The notes under the pieces: generated by a model | The model's input: the letters and a program-made list of their open reading frames with translations, nothing else | Database searches by the model: none | What the model was told of the DNA's origin: nothing | From: Streptomyces sp. RKAG293 | GTDB lineage: Bacteria; Actinomycetota; Actinomycetes; Streptomycetales; Streptomycetaceae | Assembly: GCF_023701745.1 (NCBI RefSeq) | Contig: NZ_JAJOZB010000001.1 | Span: 7,239,001 to 7,303,000, forward strand | DNA: 64,000 bases | Direction of reading: 5' to 3' | Position numbers and translations under genes: made by a program | Shown: in pieces, positions 16,725 to 25,911 of the stretch | How positions within the stretch are numbered: the first letter of the stretch is position 1 | Layout of the letters: each line of letters starts with the position of its first letter

Positions 16725-17270
16725 TCAGTGCTCTTCATTGTCCGCGGAGACGGCCCAGAAGCGCAGGAGCAGCGCGACCACTCCGCAAAGGACCAGGATG
16801 GACGCCCAGGTGGCCGTGTCTTCGCGCGTCGACCGGTCGAAAAGGATGGACAGCACGGTGAAGGACATCAGACCCAGCACCGCGTAGAAGCCGGTCCGGA
16901 TAGCCGTGGCCGAACGGCGCCGGAACCGGTAGAGCAGCAGGAGTCGGCTGAACGACACATGCGGATCCTCGCCCATACTTGGCAGTTCGGCTGCGGTCAC
17001 CCGCGCGGACGCCTCGTCCAGCCAGCCGTTGACCACCGCGGTCGGTTCCTGGAGCGCTTCCGGGGTGGCAGCGGTCAGTTGCTTCGCTTTCCACCACTCG
17101 GCTGCGAAGGCGACCTGCCGGGTCGCGTCGTCGAAGACGATTCGGCGACGGCCTTCGCGCGACCTGCGCACCCTGCGGTCCTGTATCAGCATGCTTGCTA
17201 CGCCGGCAGCCGCGGTCACCACTGGGACCAACACTGCGACAGCGATCGTCACAACGTCCTGCGTGCTCAT
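16725..17270 (-). CDS. Membrane protein of unknown function
   Basis: Product 181 residues from ATG 17270 (MSTQDVVTIAVAVLVPVVTA). One N-terminal membrane segment, a basic stretch RRVRRSREGRRR, a soluble domain of about 80 residues, then two C-terminal membrane helices (YAVLGLMSFTVLSILF and ASILVLCGVVALLLRF). A GGGGTTG purine tract sits shortly before the start. I do not recognise a family; the layout resembles small Streptomyces proteins with a SLATT-like helix arrangement, but this is a guess. Confidence 0.6.
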   Translation of the reverse strand: MSTQDVVTIAVAVLVPVVTAAAGVASMLIQDRRVRRSREGRRRIVFDDATRQVAFAAEWWKAKQLTAATPEALQEPTAVVNGWLDEASARVTAAELPSMGEDPHVSFSRLLLLYRFRRRSATAIRTGFYAVLGLMSFTVLSILFDRSTREDTATWASILVLCGVVALLLRFWAVSADNEEH

Positions 17271-17338
17271 CAACAACCCCTCACCATCTCCCCGCGTGCC
17301 AGCATCCCATCCCGTGCGACGTCAACGCCCAGATCGGG

Positions 17339-17780
17339 GGCTCGCTGCCTCCAGAAGGGTTGGAAAATCGGGTACAAGCGAGGGTCGTTGCCGGCGTCTT
17401 CATCAATCAGGGGCTGCTCTGCATGGCCTGGCTGATCGGCCACGGGGCCACGTTCCGGCACCTGGTCCGTGACCGGCTCGCGGACCGCGCCCGGGCCCCG
17501 TTGCTGTGGAGCTCACTGAGGCTGATCTGCGTGGCCGGCGACATCACTCGGTACTCAGGCGTTGACGCCGTCGATGACGACTTCGGCCCTGAGGCGTCCT
17601 CCCTGCGCCGATGCATGCCAACTCTGACCGAGGCCCTCGCGGGCGTGGCGGAGGGCCACCGCCAGGACCTCGGCTCGGTGGAGGTGACCCAGCACGTGGA
17701 GTGCGTGCGGATCCTGGACCCTGGCGAGCCACATCTCGCATCCCGGGCTCGATGCACCCGCATCCACCCACCAGCCAGGG
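17339..17780 (+). other. Protein-like open frame, unassigned
   Basis: A plus-strand frame reads plausibly as protein (INQGLLCMAWLIGHGATF, then LWSSLRLICVAGDITRYSG, then EALAGVAEGHRQDLGSVEV). It has no good start: the only internal ATG (17423) has no ribosome binding site. Its 3' end runs antisense into the ABC permease at 17806. It may be a truncated gene or chance. No family recognised. Confidence 0.25.
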
Positions 17781-17805
17781 CGGCTGCCGCTCCCGCCCCG
17801 GCGTG

Positions 17806-19059
17806 TCACACCGTGGCCAGCGCCTCCGTGGGGGTGAGACGGGAGGCCCTGATCGAGGGGTACACCCCCGCCGCCATGCCCACCAGGATGGCGCCCGCCA
17901 CCCCTCCGACGACCGAAACCCACGGGATGACCGGGGGCCAGCCCTGGTAGGTGGTGTAGCCGAGGGTTGCCAGTACGCCGATCAGCGTGCCGCTGAGGCC
18001 GCCGAGTCCGGAAAGGGCGACGGATTCGGTGAGGAACTGTGCGCGGATCTGTCCGCGGTTGGCTCCCAGGGCCCGGCGCAGCCCGATCTCACGACGTCGC
18101 TCCAGGACGGAGATGACCATGGTGTTGGCCACACCGATGCCGCCGACGAGGAGGGCGACCGCGGCCAGGCCGAGGAAGAGTGCCGAGAAGTTGGCCTGGG
18201 TGGCACGCTTGGCGGCCAGGGCGTCCGATGGGCGGCTGATCTGGACCATGCCGGGCATCTGTGGATTGATGGTGGCGGCGAGCACCGATCGGACTCCCTC
18301 GATGGCCGGCTCCCTGGCCTTGACGTAGATGACGGTGGGGTGCCCGTCGAAGTGCAGCTCGGCGCGGGCGGCTTCCCAGGGGACCAGGACCGAGCGGTCG
18401 ATGTCGGGAGACAACGGTGTGGAGGAGAGGATTCCGATGACGGTGAACCAGCGGTCGTTGATGAAGATCTGCGGCCCCGGTGCGCCCGGCGGCAAGTCCG
18501 GGATGCCGAGCCGGGTGGCGGCGACCGACCCGAGGACCGCGGTGGGGAACTTGTCGTTCGCCGGGCTGAGGAACGTGCCGGTGCGGACCTTTGCGTTGAT
18601 GACGGGCAGCAGGTCGTTCTTGGCGGCCAGGACACTCAGGCCGGCGTAGTCGGCGGCGTCGACGTGGTCGGAACGGTGCACCACGGCCTGGGTGTTGGCG
18701 ACAGCGCTGACCTCGGTGACCGGAGCGATGCGCCGGACCATGCCGACGGACTCCTCGGGCAGCAGGACTGGCGGCTTCTGATTGGGCACGGGCTCCGCTT
18801 GGAGCATGTTCGTACCCAGCGCGGTCAATTGCGCCAGCAGGGCCTTCTGGCTGGACGCCGGGACGGCGGTCACCACGATCATGGTGGCGATGCCGAGGGA
18901 GATGCCCAGGGCGGACAGGGCTGCCCGGATCCTGCGGGTGTGGATGCCCAGCAATCCCAGTGCCAGGACGTCGAGCGGGGCCAGGCGAACGGGTCTGGTG
19001 TCCGGCTCGTAGCCCCGTGACGCCTGCGCGGTCGCCTGCGGCGAGGTGTTGGCGGTCAT
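17806..19059 (-). CDS. MacB-like ABC transporter permease (FtsX family)
   Basis: Protein of 417 residues. One membrane segment near residues 45-70 (RIRAALSALGISLGIATMIV), a large extracytoplasmic MacB-type domain of about 200 residues, then three C-terminal membrane helices with the FtsX signature region VGGIGVANTMVISVLERRRE followed by IGLRRALGANRGQI. It forms the membrane part of an exporter with the ATPase (4-base overlap upstream) and the adaptor. Such tripartite-like sets in Gram-positive bacteria export peptides or lipids or sense envelope stress. Confidence 0.88.
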   Translation of the reverse strand: MTANTSPQATAQASRGYEPDTRPVRLAPLDVLALGLLGIHTRRIRAALSALGISLGIATMIVVTAVPASSQKALLAQLTALGTNMLQAEPVPNQKPPVLLPEESVGMVRRIAPVTEVSAVANTQAVVHRSDHVDAADYAGLSVLAAKNDLLPVINAKVRTGTFLSPANDKFPTAVLGSVAATRLGIPDLPPGAPGPQIFINDRWFTVIGILSSTPLSPDIDRSVLVPWEAARAELHFDGHPTVIYVKAREPAIEGVRSVLAATINPQMPGMVQISRPSDALAAKRATQANFSALFLGLAAVALLVGGIGVANTMVISVLERRREIGLRRALGANRGQIRAQFLTESVALSGLGGLSGTLIGVLATLGYTTYQGWPPVIPWVSVVGGVAGAILVGMAAGVYPSIRASRLTPTEALATV

Positions 19060-19757
19060 ATCAGGTCTTCCCCGCGGGTGTCGGAGACCAGCCTTCCGTC
19101 GAGGATCTCGATGCGTCGGGGCAGCCTCCTTGCGATGTCACGGTCATGGGTGATGACGGCGATGGTGGTCCCTTCGTCGTTGAGCTCGGTGAGCAGGTCG
19201 AGCACGGCCCGGCCGTTGGCGGTGTCGAGCGCCCCGGTGGGCTCGTCGGCGAGTACCAGGGCGGGGCGGTGGACCAAGGCCCGCGCGATGGCCACCCGTT
19301 GGCGCTCGCCGCCGGAGAGCTGGTGTGGCAGGTGGCCACTGCGGAGGGCCAGGCCGACGCGTTGCAGTGCCTCCAGGGCCAGCTGACGGCGCCGGGCGCG
19401 GGGTACTCCTGCGTACAGCAGGCCGGTCGCCACGTTCTCCGCGGCGGTGAGCCCCTCGGTGAGGTGGAACTGTTGGAAGACGAAACCCAGCCAGCGCCCG
19501 CGCAGAGCCGACAGGCGGCGGTCGGAGAGCGACGCCACGTCCTGGCCGCCGCACTGCACCGTTCCGCTGGTCGGCCGGTCCAGGGTGCCCATGATGTTGA
19601 GGAGGGTGGACTTTCCGGAGCCGGAGGGGCCGACGATGGCCAGGAGTTCGCCCCGGTGGATGGTGATCGAGACGTCGTCCAGTGCCGTGACGCCGCCGCT
19701 GTAGGTCATGCTCGCGTGGTCGACCGCGAGCACTGGCGTACCGGGTTCGGGGGTCAT
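19056..19757 (-). CDS. ABC transporter ATPase (LolD/MacB type)
   Basis: Protein of 233 residues with Walker A GPSGSGKST, Q-loop FVFQQFHL, signature LSGGERQRVAIARAL, Walker B ALVLADEPTGALD and the H-loop ITHD. These are typical of the LolD/MacB ATPase branch. It overlaps both neighbours by 4 bases (adaptor before, permease after), so the three are coexpressed and should assemble into one export complex at the membrane. Confidence 0.92.
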   Translation of the reverse strand: MTPEPGTPVLAVDHASMTYSGGVTALDDVSITIHRGELLAIVGPSGSGKSTLLNIMGTLDRPTSGTVQCGGQDVASLSDRRLSALRGRWLGFVFQQFHLTEGLTAAENVATGLLYAGVPRARRRQLALEALQRVGLALRSGHLPHQLSGGERQRVAIARALVHRPALVLADEPTGALDTANGRAVLDLLTELNDEGTTIAVITHDRDIARRLPRRIEILDGRLVSDTRGEDLI

Positions 19758-21049
19758 GAGGTGGTCACCACTTTCAGGCCCGCGGTGAGCCCGCCGCCGC
19801 TGACCTCCACCAAGCCCATGGCGAACAGCCCGGTGGTGACCTTGATCAACCGGCCGTCGGGCGGCTGGACGGCATAGCCGCCCTCGCTCAGCGCGATCAG
19901 GGCGCCTACGGGAACGGTGAGCACGCCCTTTTTGGTCTGGCCGGCGAACTGCACCTGCACGGGCGCGGCGTCGATACGGTCGAGCTTGCCCGCGTCGTCC
20001 AGCTGGACCGTCACCGTGCGCTTCGGTGCAGCGTTGTCACCCTCCGCGCTGTCACCAGCGCGGATGATGGTGCTGACTGCGCTGATCTTGCCGGACGCGG
20101 CGGTGCCGTCGGGCAGGGTCACTCTCACCTCGTTCCCCTTGTGGAAGGAGACGGAGTCCTGCGCGGTGACGGGGATGGTCACGCACTTCTCGGTGCCGGT
20201 GACCGACATCAGGTCACCTGCGGCGTCGTCACCGGGCTGCGCTTTGATGTCGCCGACACGGACCGGCCCTGGCGTCACGACTGCGTCCCCGACATCCAGC
20301 ACACCGTTCGCGGTCATGCCCGCGGTCTGCTGCCAGCGTTTGACGGCCGCGACCAGAGTGGTCGTGAGCACAGCGTCGCCCTCACGGACCCGGGTCGGGC
20401 CCTGCGGTGTGGCGCTAGGTACCGCCGCCCCCTGCTCTTCTGCGCCCTTCGTGTCCTTGGGACCGCCCGTGGCCGGCGCTGCGGCGCTCGCCGCAGTGGT
20501 GGGCCGGGGGGCGGTGGTGGGTCCGGGAGTCGTCGGCTTCACCAAGGTCCCGACGGAGGGTTGGGCACCGATGTCGTAGCCGAGTGCCCGCAGGTTGTCG
20601 GCGACCACCCGAACGTCGCGGCCGACGGTGCCAACGGTGTCCAGTCGCCGGAACAGCGGAGTCACGCCGTAGAAGATCGTGGAGGGGTGGTCGTTCACGC
20701 GGTAGAGCTGCTGTCCTCGCTTGATCGTGGTGCCGCTCGCCGGCAGCAGGGTCACTCTTCCCCCTGCGGTGCCCTTGAGCGTCCACGGCGTTCCGTAGCC
20801 CAGGGTGCCGCTCAGGGTCACCGCGGTGGAGAGATCCATCCGGGCCACGGACGCGGTCCGCACCGCGGCCGTGTCGCTTGCCGCCGCGTGTTTCGCGTCG
20901 TCGGCGAAGACGAGCCGCACCGTGACGCCGCCGGCGGCCAGGACCGACACGACCGTGGCCGCCACGACCACCCGGCGACGACGACTGCCTCCGCGCGGAG
21001 CGTCGGCGCTTTCCGGATCGGCGATGCTGCGCCTACTTCTTCTTGCCAC
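19754..21049 (-). CDS. Membrane-fusion/adaptor protein with peptidoglycan-binding-like domain
   Basis: Protein of 431 residues. A basic N-terminus, then a signal anchor RRRVVVAATVVSVLAAGGVT, then a HlyD/RND-type adaptor half (VARMDLSTAVTLSGTLGYG; GTTIKRGQQLYRVND). A Pro/Thr/Ala-rich insert interrupts a peptidoglycan-binding-like helix pair (VADNLRALGYDIG ... LVAAVKRWQQTAGM). The C-terminal half has strands such as KGVLTVPVGALIAL found in MacA-like proteins. It probably links the MacB-like permease to the cell wall. Confidence 0.85.
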   Translation of the reverse strand: MARRSRRSIADPESADAPRGGSRRRRVVVAATVVSVLAAGGVTVRLVFADDAKHAAASDTAAVRTASVARMDLSTAVTLSGTLGYGTPWTLKGTAGGRVTLLPASGTTIKRGQQLYRVNDHPSTIFYGVTPLFRRLDTVGTVGRDVRVVADNLRALGYDIGAQPSVGTLVKPTTPGPTTAPRPTTAASAAAPATGGPKDTKGAEEQGAAVPSATPQGPTRVREGDAVLTTTLVAAVKRWQQTAGMTANGVLDVGDAVVTPGPVRVGDIKAQPGDDAAGDLMSVTGTEKCVTIPVTAQDSVSFHKGNEVRVTLPDGTAASGKISAVSTIIRAGDSAEGDNAAPKRTVTVQLDDAGKLDRIDAAPVQVQFAGQTKKGVLTVPVGALIALSEGGYAVQPPDGRLIKVTTGLFAMGLVEVSGGGLTAGLKVVTTS

Positions 21050-21641
21050 CGAACGCCTCCATCTGACACTCGTCCTCGATCTGGCGAGCGTTGGGCGGGA
21101 TCGGGCCGTCCGGGAAGTTGTAGCCGCCTTCGTTGGGCAGTGGGATCACCATGTATTTCCGCCGGTGCATACAGTCGATCCACTCGCGCCAGTCGTCCGC
21201 ATACTTCGGATTGCGGTCCTTGTCCAGCTCCGGCGGACCGAGCGGCGCTTTGGACTCGCACTTCTGGCGTGCGGCGGGATAGGCGGGATCCTCCTGTACG
21301 GGAACGCGCCGCCCGTCCTTGATGACGTCCTGGAAGTGGTGGAACCCCTTCTGCTCCAGGCATGCCGCCCAGGCGTTCCACAACCGCGTCACCTCCTCCT
21401 TCGAGGAGTCCAGCCGGAGCTGGGGGCGGCCGGCATCGGAGGCGGCCGGCGTCCCGGAACCGCCCTTGTCGGTCGCGCCCGAGGCGGCCGGGCTGTCGAT
21501 CGAGGCGATGCCGACGTCCTTTTCGGTCTTGCCGTCGGTACCGCCGCATGCGGTGAGAAGGATGAGGGTCACGGTCCCCAGGGCGACGGCGGCGACTGGC
21601 CGGCCGCGGCGCGGGGAGGGTCGCAATGTGTGGTTCGGCAT
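21033..21641 (-). CDS. Lipoprotein of the export operon
   Basis: Product 202 residues from ATG 21641 (the frame opens at 21659). A signal sequence ends in the lipobox LLTAC, so Cys would be lipidated. The mature part has two Cys-containing repeats, WNAWAACLEQKGFHHFQD and WREWIDCMHRRKYMV, plus another Cys in RQKCESK. The CLxxxGF-type motif recurs in the sensor kinase encoded divergently and in the lipoprotein at the right edge. It overlaps the adaptor start by 17 bases. Confidence 0.8.
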   Translation of the reverse strand: MPNHTLRPSPRRGRPVAAVALGTVTLILLTACGGTDGKTEKDVGIASIDSPAASGATDKGGSGTPAASDAGRPQLRLDSSKEEVTRLWNAWAACLEQKGFHHFQDVIKDGRRVPVQEDPAYPAARQKCESKAPLGPPELDKDRNPKYADDWREWIDCMHRRKYMVIPLPNEGGYNFPDGPIPPNARQIEDECQMEAFGGKKK

Positions 21642-21732
21642 GGCGTCCACACTGGTCAACGAATATTAAGGTCTTGTCAGGCTGATAACAGGGTCCTATT
21701 GCGCGCGCTCCGATCGCGTTTAAGGTCCTTCC
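21642..21732. promoter_or_regulatory. Divergent promoter region of export operon and two-component system
   Basis: 91-base AT-richer gap between the lipoprotein (minus) and response regulator (plus). It contains a direct repeat TTAAGGTC (about 21666 and 21720), a candidate binding site for the OmpR-type regulator. This is inference from position. Confidence 0.45.
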
Positions 21733-22485
21733 ATGTGCGCGTATGTCCTGGTGGCCGAGGACGACATCAAACAGGCCGGAATCATCGGCCAGTACCTCGA
21801 GCACGAGGGGCACGTCCCGCGTCTCGTTCACGACGGGCAGGCGGCACTGGACGAAGTCCGGCGCAGACCACCGGACCTGCTGGTCCTGGACCTGATGATG
21901 CCTGTCATCGATGGTCTGGACGTGTGCCGGATCCTGCGCCGCGAGTCCGGCCTCCCCGTGCTGATGCTGACCGCGCGGTCCGCTGAGGACGATCTGCTGC
22001 TGGCGCTCGGCCTCGGTGCCGATGACTACCTGACCAAGCCCTACAGCCCACGCGAGCTGATGGCCCGGATACGCAGTCTGCTCAGACGTGCGGAGCACTC
22101 GTCGCACACGACGGAGTCGCCCGTCCTGCGGGCGGGACGCATCGCGGTGGACCCGCTGCGCCGCACCGTGCTCGTCGATGGACGACGGGTGGACGAGTGC
22201 ACGGCCGCCGAGTTCGAGGTCCTCGCAGCGATGGCCGCCCAGCCCGACCGGGTCTTCACCCGAAACCAGCTGCTCGCAGTCACCCGCGGCACCCACCGGT
22301 ACATCACCGAACGCACCATCGACGTCCACGTGCTGAATCTGCGCAAGAAGATCGAACGTGACCCCCGGAATCCGGTGCACCTGCTGACGGTGTACGGCGT
22401 CGGCTACAAGCTCTCCGACAGCACCTGGGAGGACGACCCCGGCACGGCGTCAGGCCGTCGGGAAGCAGACGGTCATGCGCGCTGA
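21733..22485 (+). CDS. OmpR-family response regulator
   Basis: Protein of 250 residues. Receiver domain with acidic pair at residues 10-11, phosphoacceptor Asp53 in LLVLDLMMP, Thr in LMLTARS and Lys in YLTKPYSP. The C-terminal winged helix includes RTVLVDGRRVDECTAAEFEV and TIDVHVLNLRKKIERDP. It overlaps the kinase start by 11 bases. It likely controls the divergent export operon. Confidence 0.92.
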   Translation: MCAYVLVAEDDIKQAGIIGQYLEHEGHVPRLVHDGQAALDEVRRRPPDLLVLDLMMPVIDGLDVCRILRRESGLPVLMLTARSAEDDLLLALGLGADDYLTKPYSPRELMARIRSLLRRAEHSSHTTESPVLRAGRIAVDPLRRTVLVDGRRVDECTAAEFEVLAAMAAQPDRVFTRNQLLAVTRGTHRYITERTIDVHVLNLRKKIERDPRNPVHLLTVYGVGYKLSDSTWEDDPGTASGRREADGHAR

Positions 22486-24352
22486 TCCCGCCGGACCCAG
22501 GTTCCCGCTGCGCAGAAGCCTGATGTTCCGGCTTCTCGCCGCCACCCTGCTCATCGCCGGCTGCGCTGTCACGGCCACCGCCTGGCTGGCCGTACGCACC
22601 ACCACCGTGGCCATCCACCAACAGCAGGGCCAAGTGCTCGCCGACGACACGGTCGTCTACCGCACCCTGATGACCTACGCCGCCTCGCATCCGGGCTGGG
22701 AGAACGTGGAGGAGACCGTCCGGGATCTCGGCGACCGCACCCACCGGCGCATCACCCTCACCCCGCAGGGCCGTGACCGCCGCCCGCTGGCGGATTCCGA
22801 CCCTGACACCGGCTCCCTTCCTGAGCGGGCCTTCGCGGTCATCGATCCTCTGTGGGTGGACCCGGCCCTCGACCCCTCATCGGGCACCGACCGTATCGAT
22901 CCGCAGGCCGTCGGCCCGTACCGGCTGTCCGAAACCGATCGCCGCCAGCTGGCTGCCGCCACAGCGCGGGCCACCGAGTGCCTCACCCGATTCGGCTTCG
23001 GCCACCGCTCATCCGTCTCCCCAGCCGGTCGCCCCCGCATAGAAGTCACGGGACCGGGGGAATCACTCACAAAGAAAATCCAGGACAGTCGGTCTGAAAA
23101 GCTACCAAATGGCGCATATATGCCGGGCGCATATGAGTCCTGCGGCCTGGCAGCGTTGGACACCCCCACCTCAAGCGAACGCAATGCTCTGGCCGGTCTG
23201 AACACGCTGGTCGGGGCCTGTCTCGAACGCCTGCACCTGCCACCCGTCGCAGTCGGACTCGACTTCCTCCCGCCGAATCGGGAAGGCAGCGTGGCCGCCG
23301 CCACTCAGAAATGTGTCGAGACCAGCCGACGCGAACAACTCACCTCCTCGGTCGCACCAGCGGCGTTGCTCTACGTCAGCACGGAAGCCAACTCCGCAAT
23401 CCCCGGCTTCGACCTTTCCCCCGCGAACACCAGCCGCATCGTCACCGTCACGGCCCTCGTCCTGCTGCTCACCATCGGCGTCACCGTCCTGGTCGGGCTC
23501 CGCCTCGTCCGACCGCTGCGGGCCCTTACCCGCGCCGCCCGCCAACCCACACGACCCGAAATCCGCGTCCCCGTCATCAGCCGGGACGAGATCGGTCTCC
23601 TCACTGCGGCATTCAACGACCTCTCCGAGCACCGCGCACACACCGAGGAAGAGCGCAGGGTCATGGTCAGCGACATCGCCCATGAACTGCGGACCCCGCT
23701 GACCAACATCCGCAGCACCCTCGAAGCCGCGCAGGACGGCATCATCCCCGCCGATGAGCGCCTGAACACCTCCCTGCTGGAGGAGACCCTGTTGCTCCAG
23801 CACATCATCGATGACCTCCAGGACCTCGCCGCCGCGGACGCGGGCACCCTGCGCCTGCATCCCGAGCCCCTCCACGCAGAAGACCTCCTGCACCAAGTGG
23901 CCGCCGGCCACCGTGCCCACGCCGAGGCAGCCGGAATCGTCCTCGAAGTGCACGCCGAGGGCAGTACGAAGTTGTCCGCGGACCCACTGCGGCTGCGCCA
24001 GGCGGTGAGCAACTTGGTGTCCAATGCCACACGCCACACCTGCGCTGGCGATCGGATCACCCTGCGGGTCCGGCGCGGCGAAGACGGTCTGCTGATCGAG
24101 GTCGCCGACACCGGGACCGGGATCGACCCGGCCGACCTGCCCCACGTCTTCGACCGGTTCTGGCGGGCCGAGAAGTCCCGCAGCCGTCAGACGGGCGGCA
24201 GTGGTCTGGGACTGTCCATCGTCCGCAAGCTCGTCGAGGCCCACGGCGGGACCGTGTCAGTGGCCAGCACGCCCGGCAGCGGCACCGTCTTCACCCTGTG
24301 CCTGCCAGCCAGGGTGAACCGGCCTCATGCGTCGCCGTCCGGCAGGTCCTGA
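22475..24352 (+). CDS. Membrane sensor histidine kinase
   Basis: Protein of 625 residues. First membrane helix at about 13-38, an unusually long extracytoplasmic domain of roughly 280 residues, second helix VTALVLLLTIGVTVLVGLRL, then HAMP, HisKA with DIAHELRTPLTN, and HATPase with N-box NLVSNATRH, G1 DTGTGID and G2 GGSGLGLSIV. The sensor domain contains Cys motifs (RATECLTRFGFGH; LVGACLERLHL; QKCVETS) that resemble those of the lipoprotein encoded divergently. This suggests it senses, or evolved from, the same kind of domain. A local drop in GC occurs around 23,080-23,140. Confidence 0.92.
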   Translation: MRADPAGPRFPLRRSLMFRLLAATLLIAGCAVTATAWLAVRTTTVAIHQQQGQVLADDTVVYRTLMTYAASHPGWENVEETVRDLGDRTHRRITLTPQGRDRRPLADSDPDTGSLPERAFAVIDPLWVDPALDPSSGTDRIDPQAVGPYRLSETDRRQLAAATARATECLTRFGFGHRSSVSPAGRPRIEVTGPGESLTKKIQDSRSEKLPNGAYMPGAYESCGLAALDTPTSSERNALAGLNTLVGACLERLHLPPVAVGLDFLPPNREGSVAAATQKCVETSRREQLTSSVAPAALLYVSTEANSAIPGFDLSPANTSRIVTVTALVLLLTIGVTVLVGLRLVRPLRALTRAARQPTRPEIRVPVISRDEIGLLTAAFNDLSEHRAHTEEERRVMVSDIAHELRTPLTNIRSTLEAAQDGIIPADERLNTSLLEETLLLQHIIDDLQDLAAADAGTLRLHPEPLHAEDLLHQVAAGHRAHAEAAGIVLEVHAEGSTKLSADPLRLRQAVSNLVSNATRHTCAGDRITLRVRRGEDGLLIEVADTGTGIDPADLPHVFDRFWRAEKSRSRQTGGSGLGLSIVRKLVEAHGGTVSVASTPGSGTVFTLCLPARVNRPHASPSGRS

Positions 24353-24386
24353 CGCTGGTCGCACACGGCCGTGTCTCATTGCTCTG

Positions 24387-24470
24387 TTACTGAGGTTGAA
24401 CTCGTGATGTCGCCGGGTTGCTCAGGTGGGTCTGATTGTCGGGCCGGTCTCGGCGAGGCAGCCGTTTGTG
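24387..24470 (-). mobile_element. IS630-type element end, copy 1
   Basis: 84 bases nearly identical to 25908-25991. On the minus strand it encodes the last codons of an IS630 transposase (GCLAETGPTIRPT then stop) and the outer end (CTGAGGTTGAACTCGT region on plus). A TA precedes it, as expected for the IS630 TA target. Confidence 0.7.
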
Positions 24471-24493
24471 ACCAGACCGTCGGCCGCCGCCGA

Positions 24494-24898
24494 TTACCGG
24501 GTGCGCTCCGTGCGGTCGTCGTACTTTTCGCGGGCGCTGATGACTTCTTCGATGTGCAGCACGGACCACTCCGTGAGCGCCTTCAGCGGTTCCCGCAGCG
24601 TCTGGCCGAGCGCGGTCAGCTCATACTCCACGTGCGGCGGAACCTCTGGGTAGACGGTACGGCTGACCAGCCCGTCGCGTTCGAGGGTGCGCAGCGTCTG
24701 GGTGAGCATCTTCTCGCTCACGCCCGCCAGAGCCTGCCGGAGCTGGCCGAACCGGGAGGTCCCGTTCCGGCCGAGTTCGCCCAGCACGAGGACCGCCCAC
24801 TTGCTGCCGATCTGGTCGAGCAGGTCCCGCGACGGGCAGCCGCGCTCGTACGGATCGAATGACGGTATGGGCCCGGTCACGTTCTCGACAGCAGCCAT
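24494..24898 (-). CDS. HxlR-family transcriptional regulator
   Basis: Product 134 residues from ATG 24898, which has GAGG 8 bases upstream; a GTG at 24907 is less likely. The N-terminal Cys in RGCPSRDLLDQIGSKWAVLV is the redox-reactive position of HxlR/YodB/QorR proteins. The winged helix follows: FGQLRQALAGVSEKMLTQTL, LERDGLVSRTVYPEVPPHVE, YELTALGQTLREPL. It is divergent from the quinone reductase gene, the classic QorR/QOR2 layout, so it probably represses that gene until oxidised by quinones. Confidence 0.9.
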   Translation of the reverse strand: MAAVENVTGPIPSFDPYERGCPSRDLLDQIGSKWAVLVLGELGRNGTSRFGQLRQALAGVSEKMLTQTLRTLERDGLVSRTVYPEVPPHVEYELTALGQTLREPLKALTEWSVLHIEEVISAREKYDDRTERTR

Positions 24899-24928
24899 GC
24901 GGCTCACCTCAATGCTTTCGGTCTGGTA

Positions 24929-24939
24929 AGTACCGTACT
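24929..24939. promoter_or_regulatory. Candidate HxlR operator
   Basis: Palindrome AGTACCGTACT inside a wider inverted pair AAGTA...TACTT, in the 143-base gap between the divergent HxlR and quinone reductase genes. Position and symmetry suggest the HxlR binding site. Confidence 0.5.
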
Positions 24940-25041
24940 AAGAAGTGGCTACTTCCCGACAGAGAGTGTCCAGGTCATTCTGTGTTCCACCCGCCGCGGA
25001 CGGACCGCAGCAAGCGTGCGAGGCACGCGTGGAAGGAAGGA

Positions 25042-25911
25042 ATGACCAACATGTCGATCGTCGTCACTGGAGCCACCGGCCATCTGGGCAGGCTCACCAT
25101 CGAGGCACTGCTGCGGCGCGGGATCCCGGCCGCGGACATCATCGCGACCGGCCGAGACATCGCCAGGATCAAGGACCTGGCCGACCGCGGCATCACGGTA
25201 CGCCGCGCCGACTTCTCGGACACCGACGGCCTGGCCGAGGCATTCGCGGGGGCAGACAGGCTGCTGCTGATCTCGGCCTCGGTCCCCGTGGGCGAGCGGG
25301 TCGCCAACCACCGCCGCGTGATCGACGCGGCGGCGTCCGCAGGCGTGTCGCTGGTGGCGTACACGAGCACGACGCACGCGGACACGGTCACCACCGTCAT
25401 CGGTGCCACGCACGGCGAGACCGAAAAGTATCTGCGGGCCCGCGGAATCCCCAGCGTGATGCTGCGCAACGGCTGGTACCTGGAGAACTACACCAGCCAA
25501 CTGCCGCAGATCCTGCAGAACGGCGCGGTCGTAGGCGCCGCAGGCGAGGGGCGGATCAGCGCCGCGTCCCGCGCCGACTACGCCGAGGCCGCAGCGGTCG
25601 TCCTCACCGCTGAAGGCCACACCGGCGCCGTGTACGAGCTCGGCGGCGACAAATCCTTCACCCTGACCGAGCTCGCTGCTGCGATCACCGATGCGGCCGG
25701 AAAGCAGGTTACCTACTCTGACCTCCCGGTCGCCGACTTCGCCCAGGTACTGGCCGCCGCAGGCCTGCCCGCCGAGCTGGCAGAGGTCCTCGCTGACGCT
25801 GACCGCGGTATGAACCGCGGCGAGATGTACACCGACTCGGGCGACTTGCGCCGCCTGATCGGCCGCCCGCCCGTGTCCCTGGCCGAAGCCCTCGCGGTCG
25901 CCCTGCGTTAA
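25042..25911 (+). CDS. NAD(P)H:quinone oxidoreductase, NmrA-like SDR (QOR2 type)
   Basis: Product 289 residues from ATG 25042 (GGAAGG just upstream; an ATG at 25051 is also possible). Rossmann motif VVTGATGHLGRLT, then the atypical SDR pattern of the NmrA/QOR2 family (LLLISASVPVGERVANHRRV; SLVAYTSTTHAD; MLRNGWYLENY). Cytosolic reduction of quinones or similar electrophiles with NADPH is the likely role. The stop codon sits at the edge of the IS630 repeat copy 2, so insertion happened just at the end of this gene. Confidence 0.88.
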   Translation: MTNMSIVVTGATGHLGRLTIEALLRRGIPAADIIATGRDIARIKDLADRGITVRRADFSDTDGLAEAFAGADRLLLISASVPVGERVANHRRVIDAAASAGVSLVAYTSTTHADTVTTVIGATHGETEKYLRARGIPSVMLRNGWYLENYTSQLPQILQNGAVVGAAGEGRISAASRADYAEAAAVVLTAEGHTGAVYELGGDKSFTLTELAAAITDAAGKQVTYSDLPVADFAQVLAAAGLPAELAEVLADADRGMNRGEMYTDSGDLRRLIGRPPVSLAEALAVALR

